Shown: positions 54,917-64,000, counted from the first letter of the stretch. The stretch: DNA of 64,000 nucleotides from Paracidovorax wautersii (GCF_900113035.1 NZ_FONX01000005.1:62001-126000), one strand, 5' to 3'. Numbers and translations: made by a program. Notes: generated by a model from the letters alone, not told the origin.

Positions 54917-56029
54917 ATGGATCGGGTGGATAGCGTGGTGGTGGGCGCAGGCGTCGTGGGCCTGGCCGTGGCGAGGGCATTGGCGCTGCGAGGGCGCGAA
55001 GTGCTGGTGCTGGAGGCCGCCGGGGCGATCGGCACCGGCACGAGCTCGCGCAACAGCGAGGTCATCCACGCGGGCATCTACTACCCGGCAGGCTCGCTCA
55101 AGGCCCGGCTCTGCGTCACGGGCCGCGAAATGCTTTACGCCTACTGCGCTGAACGTCATCTGCCGCACCGCCGCTGCGGCAAGCTGATCGTGGCCACGTC
55201 CCAGGCCCAGATGCCCGCGCTGCAGCAGATCGAGCAGCGAGCCCGGGCCAATGGCGTGACGGATCTCGCCTGGCTCGGCCGCGATCAAGCCCGGGCGCTG
55301 GAGCCCCAGCTCGAATGCGTGGCGGCGCTGCTGTCGCCCTCGACAGGCATCATCGACAGCCATGCCTTCATGCTGTCCCTGCAAGCCGATATCGAGAATG
55401 CCGGCGGCATGGTGGCGCTGCGTTCGCCGGTCGAGTCGATGCGCGTGCTGGAAGAGGGCGGCTTGGCGTTGCACATGGAAGATGGCACCGAGCTCCAGGC
55501 CGGCACGGTCGTGAATGCCGCCGGGTTGAGTTCGCCGGCACTGGCGCGCCGCTGCCACGGGCTGGCACAGGCCCTGGTGCCCCAGGCGCACTACGCCAAA
55601 GGCAGCTACTTTGCCCTGGCGGGCGCTGCACCTTTCTCTCGCCTGATCTATCCGGTGCCCGAGGCCGCAGGGCTGGGCGTCCATCTGACCCTCGATCTGG
55701 GCGGGCAGGCCAAGTTCGGCCCCGATGTCGAATGGGTCGAGAGCCCGGACGACCTCCTCGTGGACCCGCGCCGCGCGCAGGGCTTCTATGCGGAAGTGCG
55801 CAGGTATTGGCCGCAGTTGCCCGACGGCGCGCTGCTGCCGGGCTATGCCGGCATCCGCCCGAAGATCCACGGCCCGGGCGAGCCTGCTGCGGACTTCATG
55901 ATCCAGGGCCCTGCCGACCACGGAGTCGCCGGCCTGGTGAATCTCTTCGGCATCGAGTCGCCGGGCCTGACCAGCGCACTGGCCATCGGCGAGTGGGCCG
56001 CGAGCAAGGCCGGACTCGCCACTTGCTGA
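54917..56029 (+). CDS. FAD-dependent oxidoreductase, L-2-hydroxyglutarate-oxidase-like
   Basis: The 370-residue DAO-superfamily flavoprotein has the dinucleotide motif [20 protein letters not shown], followed by [21 protein letters not shown], a block I associate with LhgO/L2HGDH. Further typical parts are [21 protein letters not shown] and the C-terminal [20 protein letters not shown]. It probably oxidises L-2-hydroxyglutarate or a related 2-hydroxy acid to the oxo acid. It stands alone on the plus strand after the tRNA. Confidence 0.87.
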   Translation: MDRVDSVVVGAGVVGLAVARALALRGREVLVLEAAGAIGTGTSSRNSEVIHAGIYYPAGSLKARLCVTGREMLYAYCAERHLPHRRCGKLIVATSQAQMPALQQIEQRARANGVTDLAWLGRDQARALEPQLECVAALLSPSTGIIDSHAFMLSLQADIENAGGMVALRSPVESMRVLEEGGLALHMEDGTELQAGTVVNAAGLSSPALARRCHGLAQALVPQAHYAKGSYFALAGAAPFSRLIYPVPEAAGLGVHLTLDLGGQAKFGPDVEWVESPDDLLVDPRRAQGFYAEVRRYWPQLPDGALLPGYAGIRPKIHGPGEPAADFMIQGPADHGVAGLVNLFGIESPGLTSALAIGEWAASKAGLATC

Positions 56030-56178
56030 TGCTGGGCAACTTTTCTCGAAGGCTTTGGCCGGCCGAGGCCTGCGAGGCATTCGCCAGCCTCTGCCTTGGC
56101 TAAGATAGGTCATCCGCCTACACCCCTGTGGCGCCCGGCGGATTACCTTTGCAACCTAATACAAGAAAGGGTTTGTCT

Positions 56179-56487
56179 ATGTCTTCTGCTTCCGAAACCG
56201 TCTCCACCGCTCAACGTGAACTGGACAAGCTGGTCACGGATCTGAAGGGTCTGCTTTCCAGCAAAGACCTCGATGGCGTTCCCGAAATCAAGCAGCTCCG
56301 CCAGCGCCTGGACGACGGCATCCATTCCGTGCGTGACTCCGCCGTGCGCGTCGCGCAGGACGCCACTTACCAGGCCAAGGAAGCGGCCCGCGCTGCCGAC
56401 CGGTACGCCCACGACGAACCCTGGCGCGTGGCCAGCGCTGCGCTGGCAGTCGGCGCCCTGGTGGGTTTCCTGCTGGCTCGTCGCTGA
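56179..56487 (+). CDS. yqjD: ElaB/YqjD-family membrane-anchored ribosome-associated protein
   Basis: The 102-residue protein has a charged helical N-terminus (AQRELDKLVTDLKGLLSSKD), an Ala-rich helix and a C-terminal glycine-zipper/TM anchor (WRVASAALAVGALVGFLLARR). In E. coli this family tethers ribosomes to the membrane in stationary phase. AAAGGG precedes the ATG. It heads a three-gene set with yqjE- and yqjK-like genes. Confidence 0.88.
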   Translation: MSSASETVSTAQRELDKLVTDLKGLLSSKDLDGVPEIKQLRQRLDDGIHSVRDSAVRVAQDATYQAKEAARAADRYAHDEPWRVASAALAVGALVGFLLARR

Positions 56488-56546
56488 TTGGCCGAGCCGG
56501 GCACACCATCTGAATCGATGGCAACGCTGATGCAGGAGCGCCGCGC

Positions 56547-56942
56547 ATGAACTGGATTTCCCTTCTTGGAATGGAAGGCTGGATCGCGCGCTGGCGCGCC
56601 AACGTCATGGAGGCCGCCATCGCGGCCGAAGACCGGCTGGACCTGGCCCGCCTCGAATGGGCCGACGAAAAGCGCCGTCTGGCGATGATCCTGGTGTTCA
56701 CCGTGGCACTGGGTGGCATCACCGTGGTGGCGCTCACCATGCTGTCCATCGCCGTGGTGGTGCAGTTCTGGGACACGCCCCACCGTCTCACGGCGGCGTG
56801 GCTGCTGGCCGCGGGCTGGATCGTCATCTGGGCTGCCGTGCTGGCATCTTTGATCTCGGTGGCTCGCAAGGCCGGCAATGCGTTCGCGTTGACGCGTCGC
56901 GAGATCGCCACCGACTGGCGCCTCATCAAGGAGCGGCTGTGA
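56547..56942 (+). CDS. yqjE: YqjE-family (holin-like fold) membrane protein
   Basis: The 131-residue protein has an amphipathic N-terminus and two adjacent TM segments (MILVFTVALGGITVVALTML and AAWLLAAGWIVIWAAVLASL), the pattern annotated as 'phage holin family', though it is a housekeeping envelope protein of the yqjDE pair. It is followed by the yqjK-like gene within 2 nt. Confidence 0.85.
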   Translation: MNWISLLGMEGWIARWRANVMEAAIAAEDRLDLARLEWADEKRRLAMILVFTVALGGITVVALTMLSIAVVVQFWDTPHRLTAAWLLAAGWIVIWAAVLASLISVARKAGNAFALTRREIATDWRLIKERL

Positions 56943-56944
56943 AC

Positions 56945-57256
56945 ATGGCTTCCCCTGACAACCACCCCGTCGTGCCTGAGCCCAGCCTGGAGCAGCGCAA
57001 GGTGCTGGAACGCATCGAGCAGCAACGCGAGCGCCTTCACGCTCGCAGCGCGGCGCAGCGGCAGGCGCTGGCCTTGCGGCAGGAGCAGCAGTCCATCGAC
57101 CCAGAAGCGCCGCTGAGCGTCAAGCTCATCACGTTCGCCCGGCTGCACCCGGTCGCGGTGGCGGTGGCTGCTGCAGCGGCGATCGTCGCGGGACCGTCGC
57201 GCCTGGTGCGCTGGGCCGGCATTGCCATGCCTTTGATCAGCCGGCTGCGCCGCTAA
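56945..57256 (+). CDS. YqjK-like small membrane protein
   Basis: The 103-residue protein has an Arg/Gln/Glu-rich coiled-coil N-terminus (EQRKVLERIEQQRERLHARS) and a single hydrophobic segment near residues 67-84, then a basic tail. Its place after yqjE and its profile fit YqjK. A GTG at 56939, overlapping the yqjE stop, is an alternative start. Confidence 0.75.
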   Translation: MASPDNHPVVPEPSLEQRKVLERIEQQRERLHARSAAQRQALALRQEQQSIDPEAPLSVKLITFARLHPVAVAVAAAAAIVAGPSRLVRWAGIAMPLISRLRR

Positions 57257-57316
57257 GGTGCCACATTGACAAAGGCAGCGACGACACCGCAAGTGCTCGT
57301 CGTCACGCTGAAACCC

Positions 57317-57341
57317 AAAGGGCCGCTTCAAGCGGCCCTTT
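57317..57341. terminator. Hairpin between convergent yqjK-like and pyrD genes
   Basis: AAAGGGCCGCTT pairs with AAGCGGCCCTTT over 12 bp with a tiny loop. A and T runs on both sides suggest a bidirectional terminator; the T-run is short. Confidence 0.7.
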
Positions 57342-57404
57342 GTTCTTGGATCTGCAGCAGGGCCAACTGGCCCCTGAGCTGCCCCTGCGGACGCTGCCTT
57401 CGGT

Positions 57405-58490
57405 TCAGGCGCGGCTGCTGCTACGCAGAGCGCGGATGGCCTGCGCGCAGCGCGTGACCAGTGCCGGGCCTTCGTAGATCAGCCCGGTGTAGATCTGCAC
57501 CACGTCGGCGCCTGCTCGGATCTTGCTCACTGCGTCTTCCGCGCTCAGGATGCCGCCCACGCCGATGATGGGGAAGGCCGAGCCCAAGGCCGCCCGCAGT
57601 TGCGCGATCACGCGGTTGCTGGCGGCGAGCACCGGGGCGCCGCTCAGGCCGCCGGTTTCGGTGCCGTGGGGCAGGCCCTGGACCGCGTCCCGGGCAATGG
57701 TGGTGTTGGTGGCGATCACGCCGTCCATGCCGTGGCGCCCCAGCGTCGCGGCGATCACCTCTACCTGCTTCTCGTCCAGATCGGGCGCGATCTTGACGAA
57801 GATCGGCACGCGCCGCGATGTGCCGTCGCTGCGGCGATGTTGCTGCGCCAGCGCCTCGCGGCGCTCGGCGATGGCGCCCAGCAGGGCGTCCAGCGCTTCA
57901 TCGCTCTGCAAGGCGCGCAGGTTCTGCGTGTTGGGCGAGCTGATGTTCACGGTCACGTAGTCGGCATGCGCATAGACGCCGTCCAGGCAGGCCAAGTAGT
58001 CGCTCGTGGCCTGTTCGATGGGCGTGCTGGCGTTCTTGCCGATGTTGAGGCCCAGCAGCATGGGATGGGCCCGGGATTGCTCCCGGAAGCGGGCCTGCTG
58101 CACGTTGTGCAGGAAGGCGTCGAGCCCCTGGTTGTTGAACCCCAGGCGGTTGATGAGGCCGCGTGCCTGCGGCAGGCGGAACATGCGGGGCTTGGGGTTG
58201 CCGGGCTGGGCGCGCGGCGTCACGGTGCCCACCTCGACGAAGCCGAAGCCCATGGCGCAGAGGGCGTCGATGCAGCGTGCGTTCTTGTCCAGGCCTGCGG
58301 CCATGCCCACGCGGTTCGGGAACGTGAGGCCCGCCAGTTGCACGGGGTCCTCCACCACGGGCTGCGCCCAGGCGTGCTGCAGGGGCGTGCGCTGGCCGCG
58401 GGCCAGCCAGTCCATCGTCAGGTCGTGCGCGGCCTCGGCGTCCAGGCGGAAAAGAAAGGGGCGGGCGATGGAATAGGGAATGAGCGACAT
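57405..58490 (-). CDS. pyrD: Dihydroorotate dehydrogenase (quinone), class 2
   Basis: The 361-residue FMN enzyme of pyrimidine synthesis, linked to the respiratory quinone pool. The N-terminal helix ([16 protein letters not shown]) associates with the membrane. [19 protein letters not shown] binds FMN. The active-site Ser of class 2 lies in [12 protein letters not shown], and [12 protein letters not shown] completes the phosphate site. It is divergent from rpiA with only 35 bp between starts. Confidence 0.96.
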   Translation of the reverse strand: MSLIPYSIARPFLFRLDAEAAHDLTMDWLARGQRTPLQHAWAQPVVEDPVQLAGLTFPNRVGMAAGLDKNARCIDALCAMGFGFVEVGTVTPRAQPGNPKPRMFRLPQARGLINRLGFNNQGLDAFLHNVQQARFREQSRAHPMLLGLNIGKNASTPIEQATSDYLACLDGVYAHADYVTVNISSPNTQNLRALQSDEALDALLGAIAERREALAQQHRRSDGTSRRVPIFVKIAPDLDEKQVEVIAATLGRHGMDGVIATNTTIARDAVQGLPHGTETGGLSGAPVLAASNRVIAQLRAALGSAFPIIGVGGILSAEDAVSKIRAGADVVQIYTGLIYEGPALVTRCAQAIRALRSSSRA

Positions 58491-58499
58491 GGAGATAAT

Positions 58500-58516
58500 T
58501 CGGGATTCACTCCCGA
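58500..58516. promoter_or_regulatory. Inverted repeat in the pyrD-rpiA gap
   Basis: TCGGGA-TTCAC-TCCCGA occupies half of the 35-bp divergent gap. It could be an operator or simply a hairpin in the pyrD or rpiA leader. Confidence 0.35.
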
Positions 58517-58525
58517 TTCTCCCCC

Positions 58526-59215
58526 ATGACGACACCTGCATCCCTCACCCAAGACGAACTCAAGACGCTGGTCGGCCAGGCGGCCCTGCAATACGTGGTG
58601 CCCGGCGAGATCGTCGGCGTGGGCACGGGTTCCACCGTCAACAAGTTCATCGATGCGCTCGCCTCGATGAAGGACAGCATCAAGGGTGCGGTCTCCAGCT
58701 CCACCGCCAGCACCCAGCGCCTGCAGCAGCTCGGCATCCCCGTGTTCGATGCCAACGAAGTCGAGTCGCTCTCGGTCTATATCGACGGCGCCGACGAGAT
58801 CGACGGCAGCGGCTACATGGTCAAGGGCGGCGGCGCCGCGCTGACGCGGGAGAAGATCGTCGCAGCGCTGGCCAAGCGCTTCGTCTGCATCGCCGATGCC
58901 TCCAAGCGCGTCGAGGCGCTGGGCGGCTTTCCGCTGCCTGTCGAGGTCATTCCCATGGCCACCTCGCAGATCCAGCGCCGCTTCGCCGCGATGGGCGGCG
59001 AAGCCACCGTGCGGCTGAAGGACGGCAGCCCGCTGGTGACGGACAACGGCCAGCACATCCTGGACGTGCGGGGCCTCGTGATCCGCGATCCGCTGGCGTT
59101 CGAATCGGCCGTGAACCAGTGGCCGGGCGTGGTCACCGTGGGCGTGTTCGCGCATCAGCGCGCCCATGTCTGCCTGCTGGGCACGGCGCAGGGCGTCGAA
59201 ACGCTGAGCTACTGA
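58526..59215 (+). CDS. rpiA: Ribose-5-phosphate isomerase A
   Basis: The 229-residue enzyme interconverts ribose-5-phosphate and ribulose-5-phosphate. Hallmarks are [16 protein letters not shown] (phosphate loop), [26 protein letters not shown] (catalytic Asp, Glu and Lys) and [11 protein letters not shown]. Its promoter probably lies inside the divergent pyrD gene because the gap is so short. Confidence 0.96.
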   Translation: MTTPASLTQDELKTLVGQAALQYVVPGEIVGVGTGSTVNKFIDALASMKDSIKGAVSSSTASTQRLQQLGIPVFDANEVESLSVYIDGADEIDGSGYMVKGGGAALTREKIVAALAKRFVCIADASKRVEALGGFPLPVEVIPMATSQIQRRFAAMGGEATVRLKDGSPLVTDNGQHILDVRGLVIRDPLAFESAVNQWPGVVTVGVFAHQRAHVCLLGTAQGVETLSY

Positions 59216-59311
59216 TCGGACGAAGGCGGGAGGCTTTTCCCAGGCCTTCCCGTGTGATTCAACACGGCAAGGCCGCTCGCCGGGTGCGGCGCGCACCCGC
59301 CATGGCGACGA

Positions 59312-59977
59312 TCAGAAGCTGATGCCGGCCGGATTGGACGGGTTGGCCGCAGGCGCTGGCCTCGGCGCTTCGTTGCGGGTGCGTGGCGCCGCGCTGCGGT
59401 CGCGGCTGGCGGCTTCTGCCGGCGCAGCCGATTTGGCCGCGGCCGGAACCAGTGGCTGCGCCGGCGGCCTGCGGTAATTGGCAGGCAGCTGCGACTGCTT
59501 GGGATAGCCTGCCGCATCCAGGTATTGGGTCCATTCCGACTCGGCGAAACCCGACAGCTGCTGCGCACCGATGGTGCCGAACGGCAGGCTGGTGGCACCG
59601 CTCAGCCGTTTCAGTGCATCGATGTCGTCGTTCGACGTGACGGTGCGTTCCGAAAACGGCACGCCCCGGCCGGTCAGCAGGCTGCGCGCACTGGCGCACG
59701 GGGCGCAGTCGGCACCCGTGTAGAGGGTGACGGGAAAGCGCGAAGCCACCTGCCGCAGCGCATAGGGCAGGTTGTCGTTGGCGGAGGACGCGGCCTGCGT
59801 GCCGGTCGTCTCCGCCGTGGCTTGCGATTTGGCCTCCACCGGAGGCCGGTCGGAGAAGGTGACCCGCCCATCCGGCCCCACCGACCGATACACCTGCTGG
59901 GCCTGCACGGCGCTGCCCACGCCACTCAGCAGCAGCATCAGCGACAGCAGGGTGGTGGAGTGGGCGGCGATCTTCAT
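59312..59977 (-). CDS. DUF4124 plus glutaredoxin-like exported protein
   Basis: The 221-residue protein has a signal peptide (about residues 1-26), a DUF4124 motif (QQVYRSVGPDGRVTFSDRPP) and then a glutaredoxin-like domain with the redox pair CAPC in YTGADCAPCASARSLL and a late SGATSLPFGTIG cis-Pro-like loop. The C-terminus is Pro/Ala-rich and disordered. It is probably a periplasmic thiol protein. It lies 44 nt downstream of the oligopeptidase A stop and may be co-transcribed. Confidence 0.82.
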   Translation of the reverse strand: MKIAAHSTTLLSLMLLLSGVGSAVQAQQVYRSVGPDGRVTFSDRPPVEAKSQATAETTGTQAASSANDNLPYALRQVASRFPVTLYTGADCAPCASARSLLTGRGVPFSERTVTSNDDIDALKRLSGATSLPFGTIGAQQLSGFAESEWTQYLDAAGYPKQSQLPANYRRPPAQPLVPAAAKSAAPAEAASRDRSAAPRTRNEAPRPAPAANPSNPAGISF

Positions 59978-60021
59978 GCAGGTGTCTCCGGTGATGAGTG
60001 CGGTGAGCGCAGCAGGCTCGC

Positions 60022-62088
60022 TCAGGCGGCCACGGCGTCGGCAGCGGCGTTCGCCGGGGCCGTCATGCCCTGGTGGCGCAGCAGCGCATCCAGGCTGGGC
60101 TCGCGGCCGCGGAAGGCCTTGAAGGACTCCATGGCGGGCCGGCTGCCGCCGGCTTCCAGGATGGCTTCGCGGTAGCGGCGGCCCACGGCGGGGTCGGTCA
60201 GGCCGTCGGGGCCGGTGGCCTCCTCGAAGGCCGCATAGGCGTCGGCGCTCAGCACCTCGGCCCACTTGTAGCTGTAGTAGCCCGCAGCGTAGCCGCCCGC
60301 GAAGATGTGGCTGAAGGTGTGCGCCGTGCGGCTGAAGGCCGGCGGCTGCAGCACGGCCACTTCGGCGCGGACCTGATCCAGCAGGGGCATGAAATCCTGG
60401 GCGGGATCGTGCTCGGTATGCAGCAGCATGTCGAACAGGGCGAACTCGATCTGCCGCAGCGTGGCCATGCCGCTCTGGAAGTTCTTCGCGGCGATCATCT
60501 TGTCGAACAGCGCGCGGGGCAGCGGCTCGCCGGTCTCGACGTGGGCGGTCATGTGCTTGAGCACGTCCCATTCCCAGCAGAAGTTTTCCATGAACTGGCT
60601 GGGCAGCTCCACGGCATCCCATTCGACGCCGCTGATGCCGGACACATCGCGTTCGTTCACGCGGGTCAGCATGTGGTGCAGGCCGTGGCCGAATTCGTGG
60701 AACAGCGTGATCACGTCGTCGTGCGTGAGCAGCGGCGGCTTGCCACCCACGCCTTCGGCGAAGTTGCAGACCAGATGGGCGACGGGCGTCTGCAGCTTGC
60801 CGGTGTCGGGGCGCAGCCAGCGGGCACGCACGTCGTCCATCCAGGCGCCGCCGCGCTTGCCCACGCGGGCGGGCTGGTCCAGATAGAACTGGCCCACCAG
60901 CTCGCCGCTGCGCTCGATGCGGTAGAACTCGACGGCGGGGTTCCAGACCGGGGCCTGGTCACGGCGGATGGCCACGTCGAACAGGGTTTCGATGATCTTG
61001 AAGAGGCCGGCCAGCACCTTGGGTGCCGTGAAGTATTCCTTGACCTCCTGCTCGCTGAAGGCATAGCGCGCTTCCTTGAGCTTTTCGGAGATGTAGGGCC
61101 AGTCCCAGGATTGCGGCGCCGTCAGGCCCAGGTGCTCGGCGGCGAAGGCGCGCAGATCGGCCACGTCCTGCTCGGCGAAGGGGCGGGCGCGGTGCGCCAG
61201 GTCGCGCAGGAAGCCGACGACCTGGGTGGGCGATTCGGCCATCTTGGGCACGACGGAGACTTCGCCGAAGCTGGCGTAGCCCAGCAGCTGCGCCTCTTCC
61301 TTGCGCAGCGCGAGGATCTCGCGGATCAGCGCGCTGTTGTCGAAGCGGGCGGCGTCTGCGCTGGCCTGGTCGGACGCGCGGGTGACGTAGGCGCGGTAGA
61401 GCGTTTCGCGCAGGGCGCTGCTGCGGGCGAACTGCATCACCGGCAGGTAGCAGGGCATCTTGAGCGTGAGCTTGTAGCCCTCCTTGCCCTCGGCTTGCGC
61501 TGCGGCGCGGGCGGCGTGCTGCACGTCGGCGGGCACGCCATCGAGCTCGTCGGCGCCTGCGTAGTAGGCGAAGGCGTCGGTCGCATCGAGGGCGTTCTCG
61601 CTGAACTTCTGGCTCAGCTCGGCCTGGCGTTCCTGGATCTGCGCGAAGCGTTCCTTGGCAGCGCCTTGCAGCTCCGCGCCCGAGAGCACGAAGTTGCGCA
61701 TGGCGTTGTCCCACGCACGGCGCTGCTCGGGGTTGAGCGTGGCCGGGTCGATGGCCTTGTACTTGGCGTAGAGCCGCTCGTCGGCGCCCAGGCGGGTCCA
61801 GAACTCGGTGACGCGGGGCAGGGCCTCGTTGTAGGCGGCACGCAGCTCGGGCGTGTCGGCCACGCTGTTGAGGTGGCTGACGGCGCCCCAGGAGCGGCCC
61901 AGTTCCTCGGTGGCGACGTCCAGCACGCGGGAGATGTCGTTCCAGCCCGCGGGGAAGTCCGGCGCGGTGACCGTTTCCAGCGCCGCTTCGGCGCGCTGCA
62001 GCAGCACGTCGATGGCCGGTGCGACATCGGCAGGGGCGATGCGGTCGAAGAGGGGGAGGTCGGAGAAGTCGAGGAGAGGATTGCTCAT
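60022..62088 (-). CDS. prlC: Oligopeptidase A (M3 metallopeptidase)
   Basis: The 688-residue cytoplasmic zinc peptidase degrades short peptides, including cleaved signal peptides. The zinc-binding HExxH is in TLFHEFGHGLHHML, with the third ligand in GVEWDAVELPSQFMENF. Length matches the family. ATG 62088 (MSNPLLDFSDLPLF) is the conventional start; an upstream in-frame ATG would add three residues. Confidence 0.95.
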   Translation of the reverse strand: MSNPLLDFSDLPLFDRIAPADVAPAIDVLLQRAEAALETVTAPDFPAGWNDISRVLDVATEELGRSWGAVSHLNSVADTPELRAAYNEALPRVTEFWTRLGADERLYAKYKAIDPATLNPEQRRAWDNAMRNFVLSGAELQGAAKERFAQIQERQAELSQKFSENALDATDAFAYYAGADELDGVPADVQHAARAAAQAEGKEGYKLTLKMPCYLPVMQFARSSALRETLYRAYVTRASDQASADAARFDNSALIREILALRKEEAQLLGYASFGEVSVVPKMAESPTQVVGFLRDLAHRARPFAEQDVADLRAFAAEHLGLTAPQSWDWPYISEKLKEARYAFSEQEVKEYFTAPKVLAGLFKIIETLFDVAIRRDQAPVWNPAVEFYRIERSGELVGQFYLDQPARVGKRGGAWMDDVRARWLRPDTGKLQTPVAHLVCNFAEGVGGKPPLLTHDDVITLFHEFGHGLHHMLTRVNERDVSGISGVEWDAVELPSQFMENFCWEWDVLKHMTAHVETGEPLPRALFDKMIAAKNFQSGMATLRQIEFALFDMLLHTEHDPAQDFMPLLDQVRAEVAVLQPPAFSRTAHTFSHIFAGGYAAGYYSYKWAEVLSADAYAAFEEATGPDGLTDPAVGRRYREAILEAGGSRPAMESFKAFRGREPSLDALLRHQGMTAPANAAADAVAA

Positions 62089-62194
62089 GCGAAGCATTGT
62101 GCGGCCGTGCCGCTGGGTTTCAATGACGGGGCGATAGAACCTGGCAATCGCGGCGATCGGCCGGGCGAGGGCCCGGCCGGCTGGCGCAGGCCTC

Positions 62195-63052
62195 TCAGGC
62201 GGCGCCGGCGGCGCGCTCGGCGGCTTCCATGGTGTTGACCAGCAGCATGGTGATGGTCATGGGGCCCACGCCACCGGGCACGGGCGTGATCCAGCCGGCC
62301 ACCTGCTTGACGCCCTCGAAGTCCACGTCGCCGCAGAGCTTGCCTTCGTCGTTGCGGTTCATGCCCACGTCGATCACCACGGCGCCGGGCTTGACCATGT
62401 CGGCCGTGAGCACGTTGCGCTTGCCCACGGCGGCGACGATCACGTCGGCCTGCAGCGTCTGCGCCTTGAGGTCGCGCGTGGCGCTGTGGCAGATGGTGAC
62501 GGTGGCGTTCTGGCCCAGCAGCATCAGCGCCATGGGCTTGCCCACGATGTTGCTGCGGCCGATGACCACGGCGTGCTTGCCGCGCAGGTCGTAGCCGATG
62601 GATTCCAGCATCTTCATGCAGCCGTAGGGTGTGCAGGGCCAGAAGCCGGGCATGCCGGTCATGAGCGCGCCGGCGCTGGCGATGTGGAAGCCATCGACGT
62701 CCTTGGCGGGCGAGATGGCCTCGATCACCTTCTGCGCGTCGATGTGCGCGGGCAGCGGCAGCTGCACCAGGATGCCGTGGATGGCAGGGTCGTCGTTCAG
62801 CGCCTCGACGCGGGCCAGCAGCTCGGCCTCGGTCATGGAGGCTTCGTACTTTTCCAGCACCGAATGCAGGCCGCTGTCTTCGCAGGCCTTGACCTTGTTG
62901 CGCACATAGACCTGGCTGGCCGGGTTGTCGCCCACCAGCACCACGGCCAGGCCCGGCGTGACGCCGCGCGCTTTCAGGGCGGCGGCGCGTTGGGAGACTT
63001 CGGTGCGCAGTTGGCGGGAGAGGGCGTTGCCGTCGATCAGTTGAGCGGTCAT
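62195..63052 (-). CDS. folD: Bifunctional methylenetetrahydrofolate dehydrogenase / cyclohydrolase
   Basis: The 285-residue enzyme of one-carbon metabolism. Signatures are [13 protein letters not shown] (catalytic Lys), [11 protein letters not shown] and the NADP-binding block [18 protein letters not shown], followed by [15 protein letters not shown]. It converts methylene-THF to formyl-THF. It starts at ATG 63052 and lies upstream of, and on the same strand as, oligopeptidase A. Confidence 0.96.
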   Translation of the reverse strand: MTAQLIDGNALSRQLRTEVSQRAAALKARGVTPGLAVVLVGDNPASQVYVRNKVKACEDSGLHSVLEKYEASMTEAELLARVEALNDDPAIHGILVQLPLPAHIDAQKVIEAISPAKDVDGFHIASAGALMTGMPGFWPCTPYGCMKMLESIGYDLRGKHAVVIGRSNIVGKPMALMLLGQNATVTICHSATRDLKAQTLQADVIVAAVGKRNVLTADMVKPGAVVIDVGMNRNDEGKLCGDVDFEGVKQVAGWITPVPGGVGPMTITMLLVNTMEAAERAAGAA

Positions 63053-63078
63053 GGTCGAAAAAGGGTTGGCAGTAAGTA

Positions 63079-63127
63079 AAAAAAGCCGCCTGGCGCTGAT
63101 GCAGCGTGCGCAGGCAGCTATCAAAAA
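63079..63127 (-). repeat. Dispersed Comamonadaceae-type intergenic repeat, copy 2
   Basis: In reverse orientation: TTTTGATAGCTG (63126-63115), then a GC-rich imperfect palindrome and an A/T-rich end with a T-run (63085-63079). It lies between the folD start and the stop of the response regulator gene and may serve as a terminator for the latter. Confidence 0.5.
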
Positions 63128-63153
63128 GTGAGTGGTTTGGCGCGCTGGGCGGA

Positions 63154-63780
63154 TCAGACCTTGGCGGCCGTCTGGCCCAGTGCGATCTTGAGCAGGTCGG
63201 CCACGGTGTTGGCGCCCAGCTTTTCCATGATGTTGGCGCGGTGCGCCTCCACCGTCTTGATGCTGATGCCCAGGTCGTCGGCGATCTGCTTGTTCAGGCG
63301 GCCGGCGACGATGCGCTCGAGCACCTGCGCCTCGCGGCTGGTCAGCTTGGAGAGCAGGGCGTCGCGGCTGGCGGCCTGCTGGTAGCCGGCGAAGGCTTCG
63401 CGGGCGTGGTCCAGCATGCGTTCGACCAGGCCGACCAGTTCCTCTTCGTTGAAGGGCTTCTGGATGAAGTCCAGCGCGCCCTTCTTCATGGTGTTCACGG
63501 CCATGGGCACGTCGCCGTGGCCGGTGATGAAGACGATGGGCAGCGGCGACTTGCGCTCGATCAGGCGGTCCTGCAGCTCCAGGCCCGTCATGCCGCCCAT
63601 GCGGATGTCCACGATCAGGCAGGCCACTTCGCGCGGGTCGTAGCGCGAGAGGAAGGATTCGGCCGAATCAAAGCAACGTACTCGGTAGTCCTTGCCTTCC
63701 AGCAGCCATTGCAGTGAATCGCGGACGGCTTCGTCGTCATCGACGACATAGACGGTGCCTTTTTTCGGAATCAAGCTCAT
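63154..63780 (-). CDS. FixJ-family two-component response regulator
   Basis: The 208-residue protein has a receiver domain ([14 protein letters not shown], phosphoacceptor in [15 protein letters not shown], Lys in [12 protein letters not shown]) and a LuxR-type HTH ([40 protein letters not shown]). This is the FixJ/TodT/DctR-like arrangement. Its start overlaps the upstream kinase stop by four bases (ATGA), so the pair is coupled. The target is not evident within the window. Confidence 0.92.
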   Translation of the reverse strand: MSLIPKKGTVYVVDDDEAVRDSLQWLLEGKDYRVRCFDSAESFLSRYDPREVACLIVDIRMGGMTGLELQDRLIERKSPLPIVFITGHGDVPMAVNTMKKGALDFIQKPFNEEELVGLVERMLDHAREAFAGYQQAASRDALLSKLTSREAQVLERIVAGRLNKQIADDLGISIKTVEAHRANIMEKLGANTVADLLKIALGQTAAKV

Positions 63781-64000
63781 GCAACGGTCCTTGGGTTGGG
63801 CGTGTTTGCTATTGAATTCGTAGTGCCATCCGCAGGCTGCGCCAGCGGTAGCCAGAAGGAGAACCGGCAGCCGGTTACCTCTGATCCATTGTAGATGTTC
63901 TCGGCTTGCATCCGCCCCTGATGCGACTCCACGATGCTGCGGCAAAGGTTGAGGCCGATGCCCATGCCTTCCTGCTTGGTGGAGTAGAAGGCTTCGAACA
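63777..64000 (-). CDS. Sensor histidine kinase, C-terminal end (cut by window edge)
   Basis: Only the last ~74 residues are inside the window. They contain the end of a HATPase domain: FEAFYSTKQEGMGIGLNLCR (F and G2 boxes), SIVESHQGRM and CRFSFWLPL. It is the FixL-like partner of the downstream FixJ-type regulator. The sensor part lies beyond 64000. Confidence 0.9.
   Translation of the reverse strand, partial: FEAFYSTKQEGMGIGLNLCRSIVESHQGRMQAENIYNGSEVTGCRFSFWLPLAQPADGTTNSIANTPNPRTVA

Noticed and set aside
56547..56942. 'Phage holin' gene as evidence of prophage
   Set aside because: It is YqjE, a normal chromosomal partner of the yqjD-like gene directly upstream.
1..64000. CRISPR arrays, insertion sequences, toxin-antitoxin or other defence systems
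   Set aside because: No regularly spaced repeats, transposases or defence-type domains were found among the supported genes.

Overview
The window is high-GC DNA with densely packed genes, very many spurious antisense frames and native genes that read as Comamonadaceae (Betaproteobacteria, Acidovorax-like). The lineage call rests on the isc-hscBA-fdx-dnaQ order, a periplasmic tricarboxylate-receptor ('Bug') protein, the lipoprotein-rich efflux genes, and two degenerate copies of a dispersed hairpin repeat (core TTTTGATAGCTG) that I associate with Comamonadaceae genomes. It looks chromosomal: no insertion sequence, CRISPR array, replication origin or complete prophage was seen.

Layout. 1-5.3 kb: an M14 peptidase lipoprotein, a small ORF, an unusual ROK-type protein and an aromatic aminotransferase. 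5.3-7.4 kb: uvrB. 7.5-14.1 kb: iron-sulfur assembly (iscR, iscS, iscU, iscA, hscB, hscA, fdx) behind an IscR-type operator, then dnaQ and tRNA-Val(CAC). 14.3-16.2 kb: a solitary contractile-tail sheath gene. 16.3-25.3 kb: a two-component system (minus strand) divergent from a tripartite RND pump with a translationally coupled MFS exporter, arranged like AdeRS-AdeABC. 25.4-29.9 kb: an IclR-type regulator, a chemoreceptor and a class-III aminotransferase.

30.3-42.8 kb: a plus-strand run of twelve genes ending at one strong terminator. It encodes a solute receptor, a ThDP enzyme, an SDR-like protein lacking its catalytic residues, a BNR-repeat protein, a VOC protein, an AA_synth-family protein, an alpha/beta hydrolase, a NIPSNAP protein, an MhpA-like FAD hydroxylase, two aldehyde dehydrogenases and a nitroreductase. 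This looks like a catabolic pathway for an aromatic or heterocyclic substrate that I cannot name. 42.8-49.5 kb (minus): YCF48-like, MMPL-type RND, DUF1302 and DUF1329 genes. 50-54.6 kb: an aldehyde dehydrogenase, an AraC/XylS-type regulator and an APC-family permease.

54.7-64 kb: a second tRNA-Val(CAC), an L-2-hydroxyglutarate-oxidase-like flavoprotein, a yqjD/yqjE/yqjK-like trio, pyrD divergent from rpiA, a DUF4124/glutaredoxin-like protein, oligopeptidase A, folD and a FixJ-type response regulator coupled to a truncated histidine kinase.

The strongest non-gene signals are two. First, a motif TGCY-N6-GGYTA, resembling the XylS half-site TGCA-N6-GGNTA, lies upstream of five genes or operons. 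It is followed after 21-22 nt by a -10-like hexamer at four of them. It may define the regulon of the AraC/XylS protein at 51963. Second, an exact 25-nt repeat overlaps the stop codons of two unrelated genes 34.6 kb apart (uvrB and the gabD-like gene).
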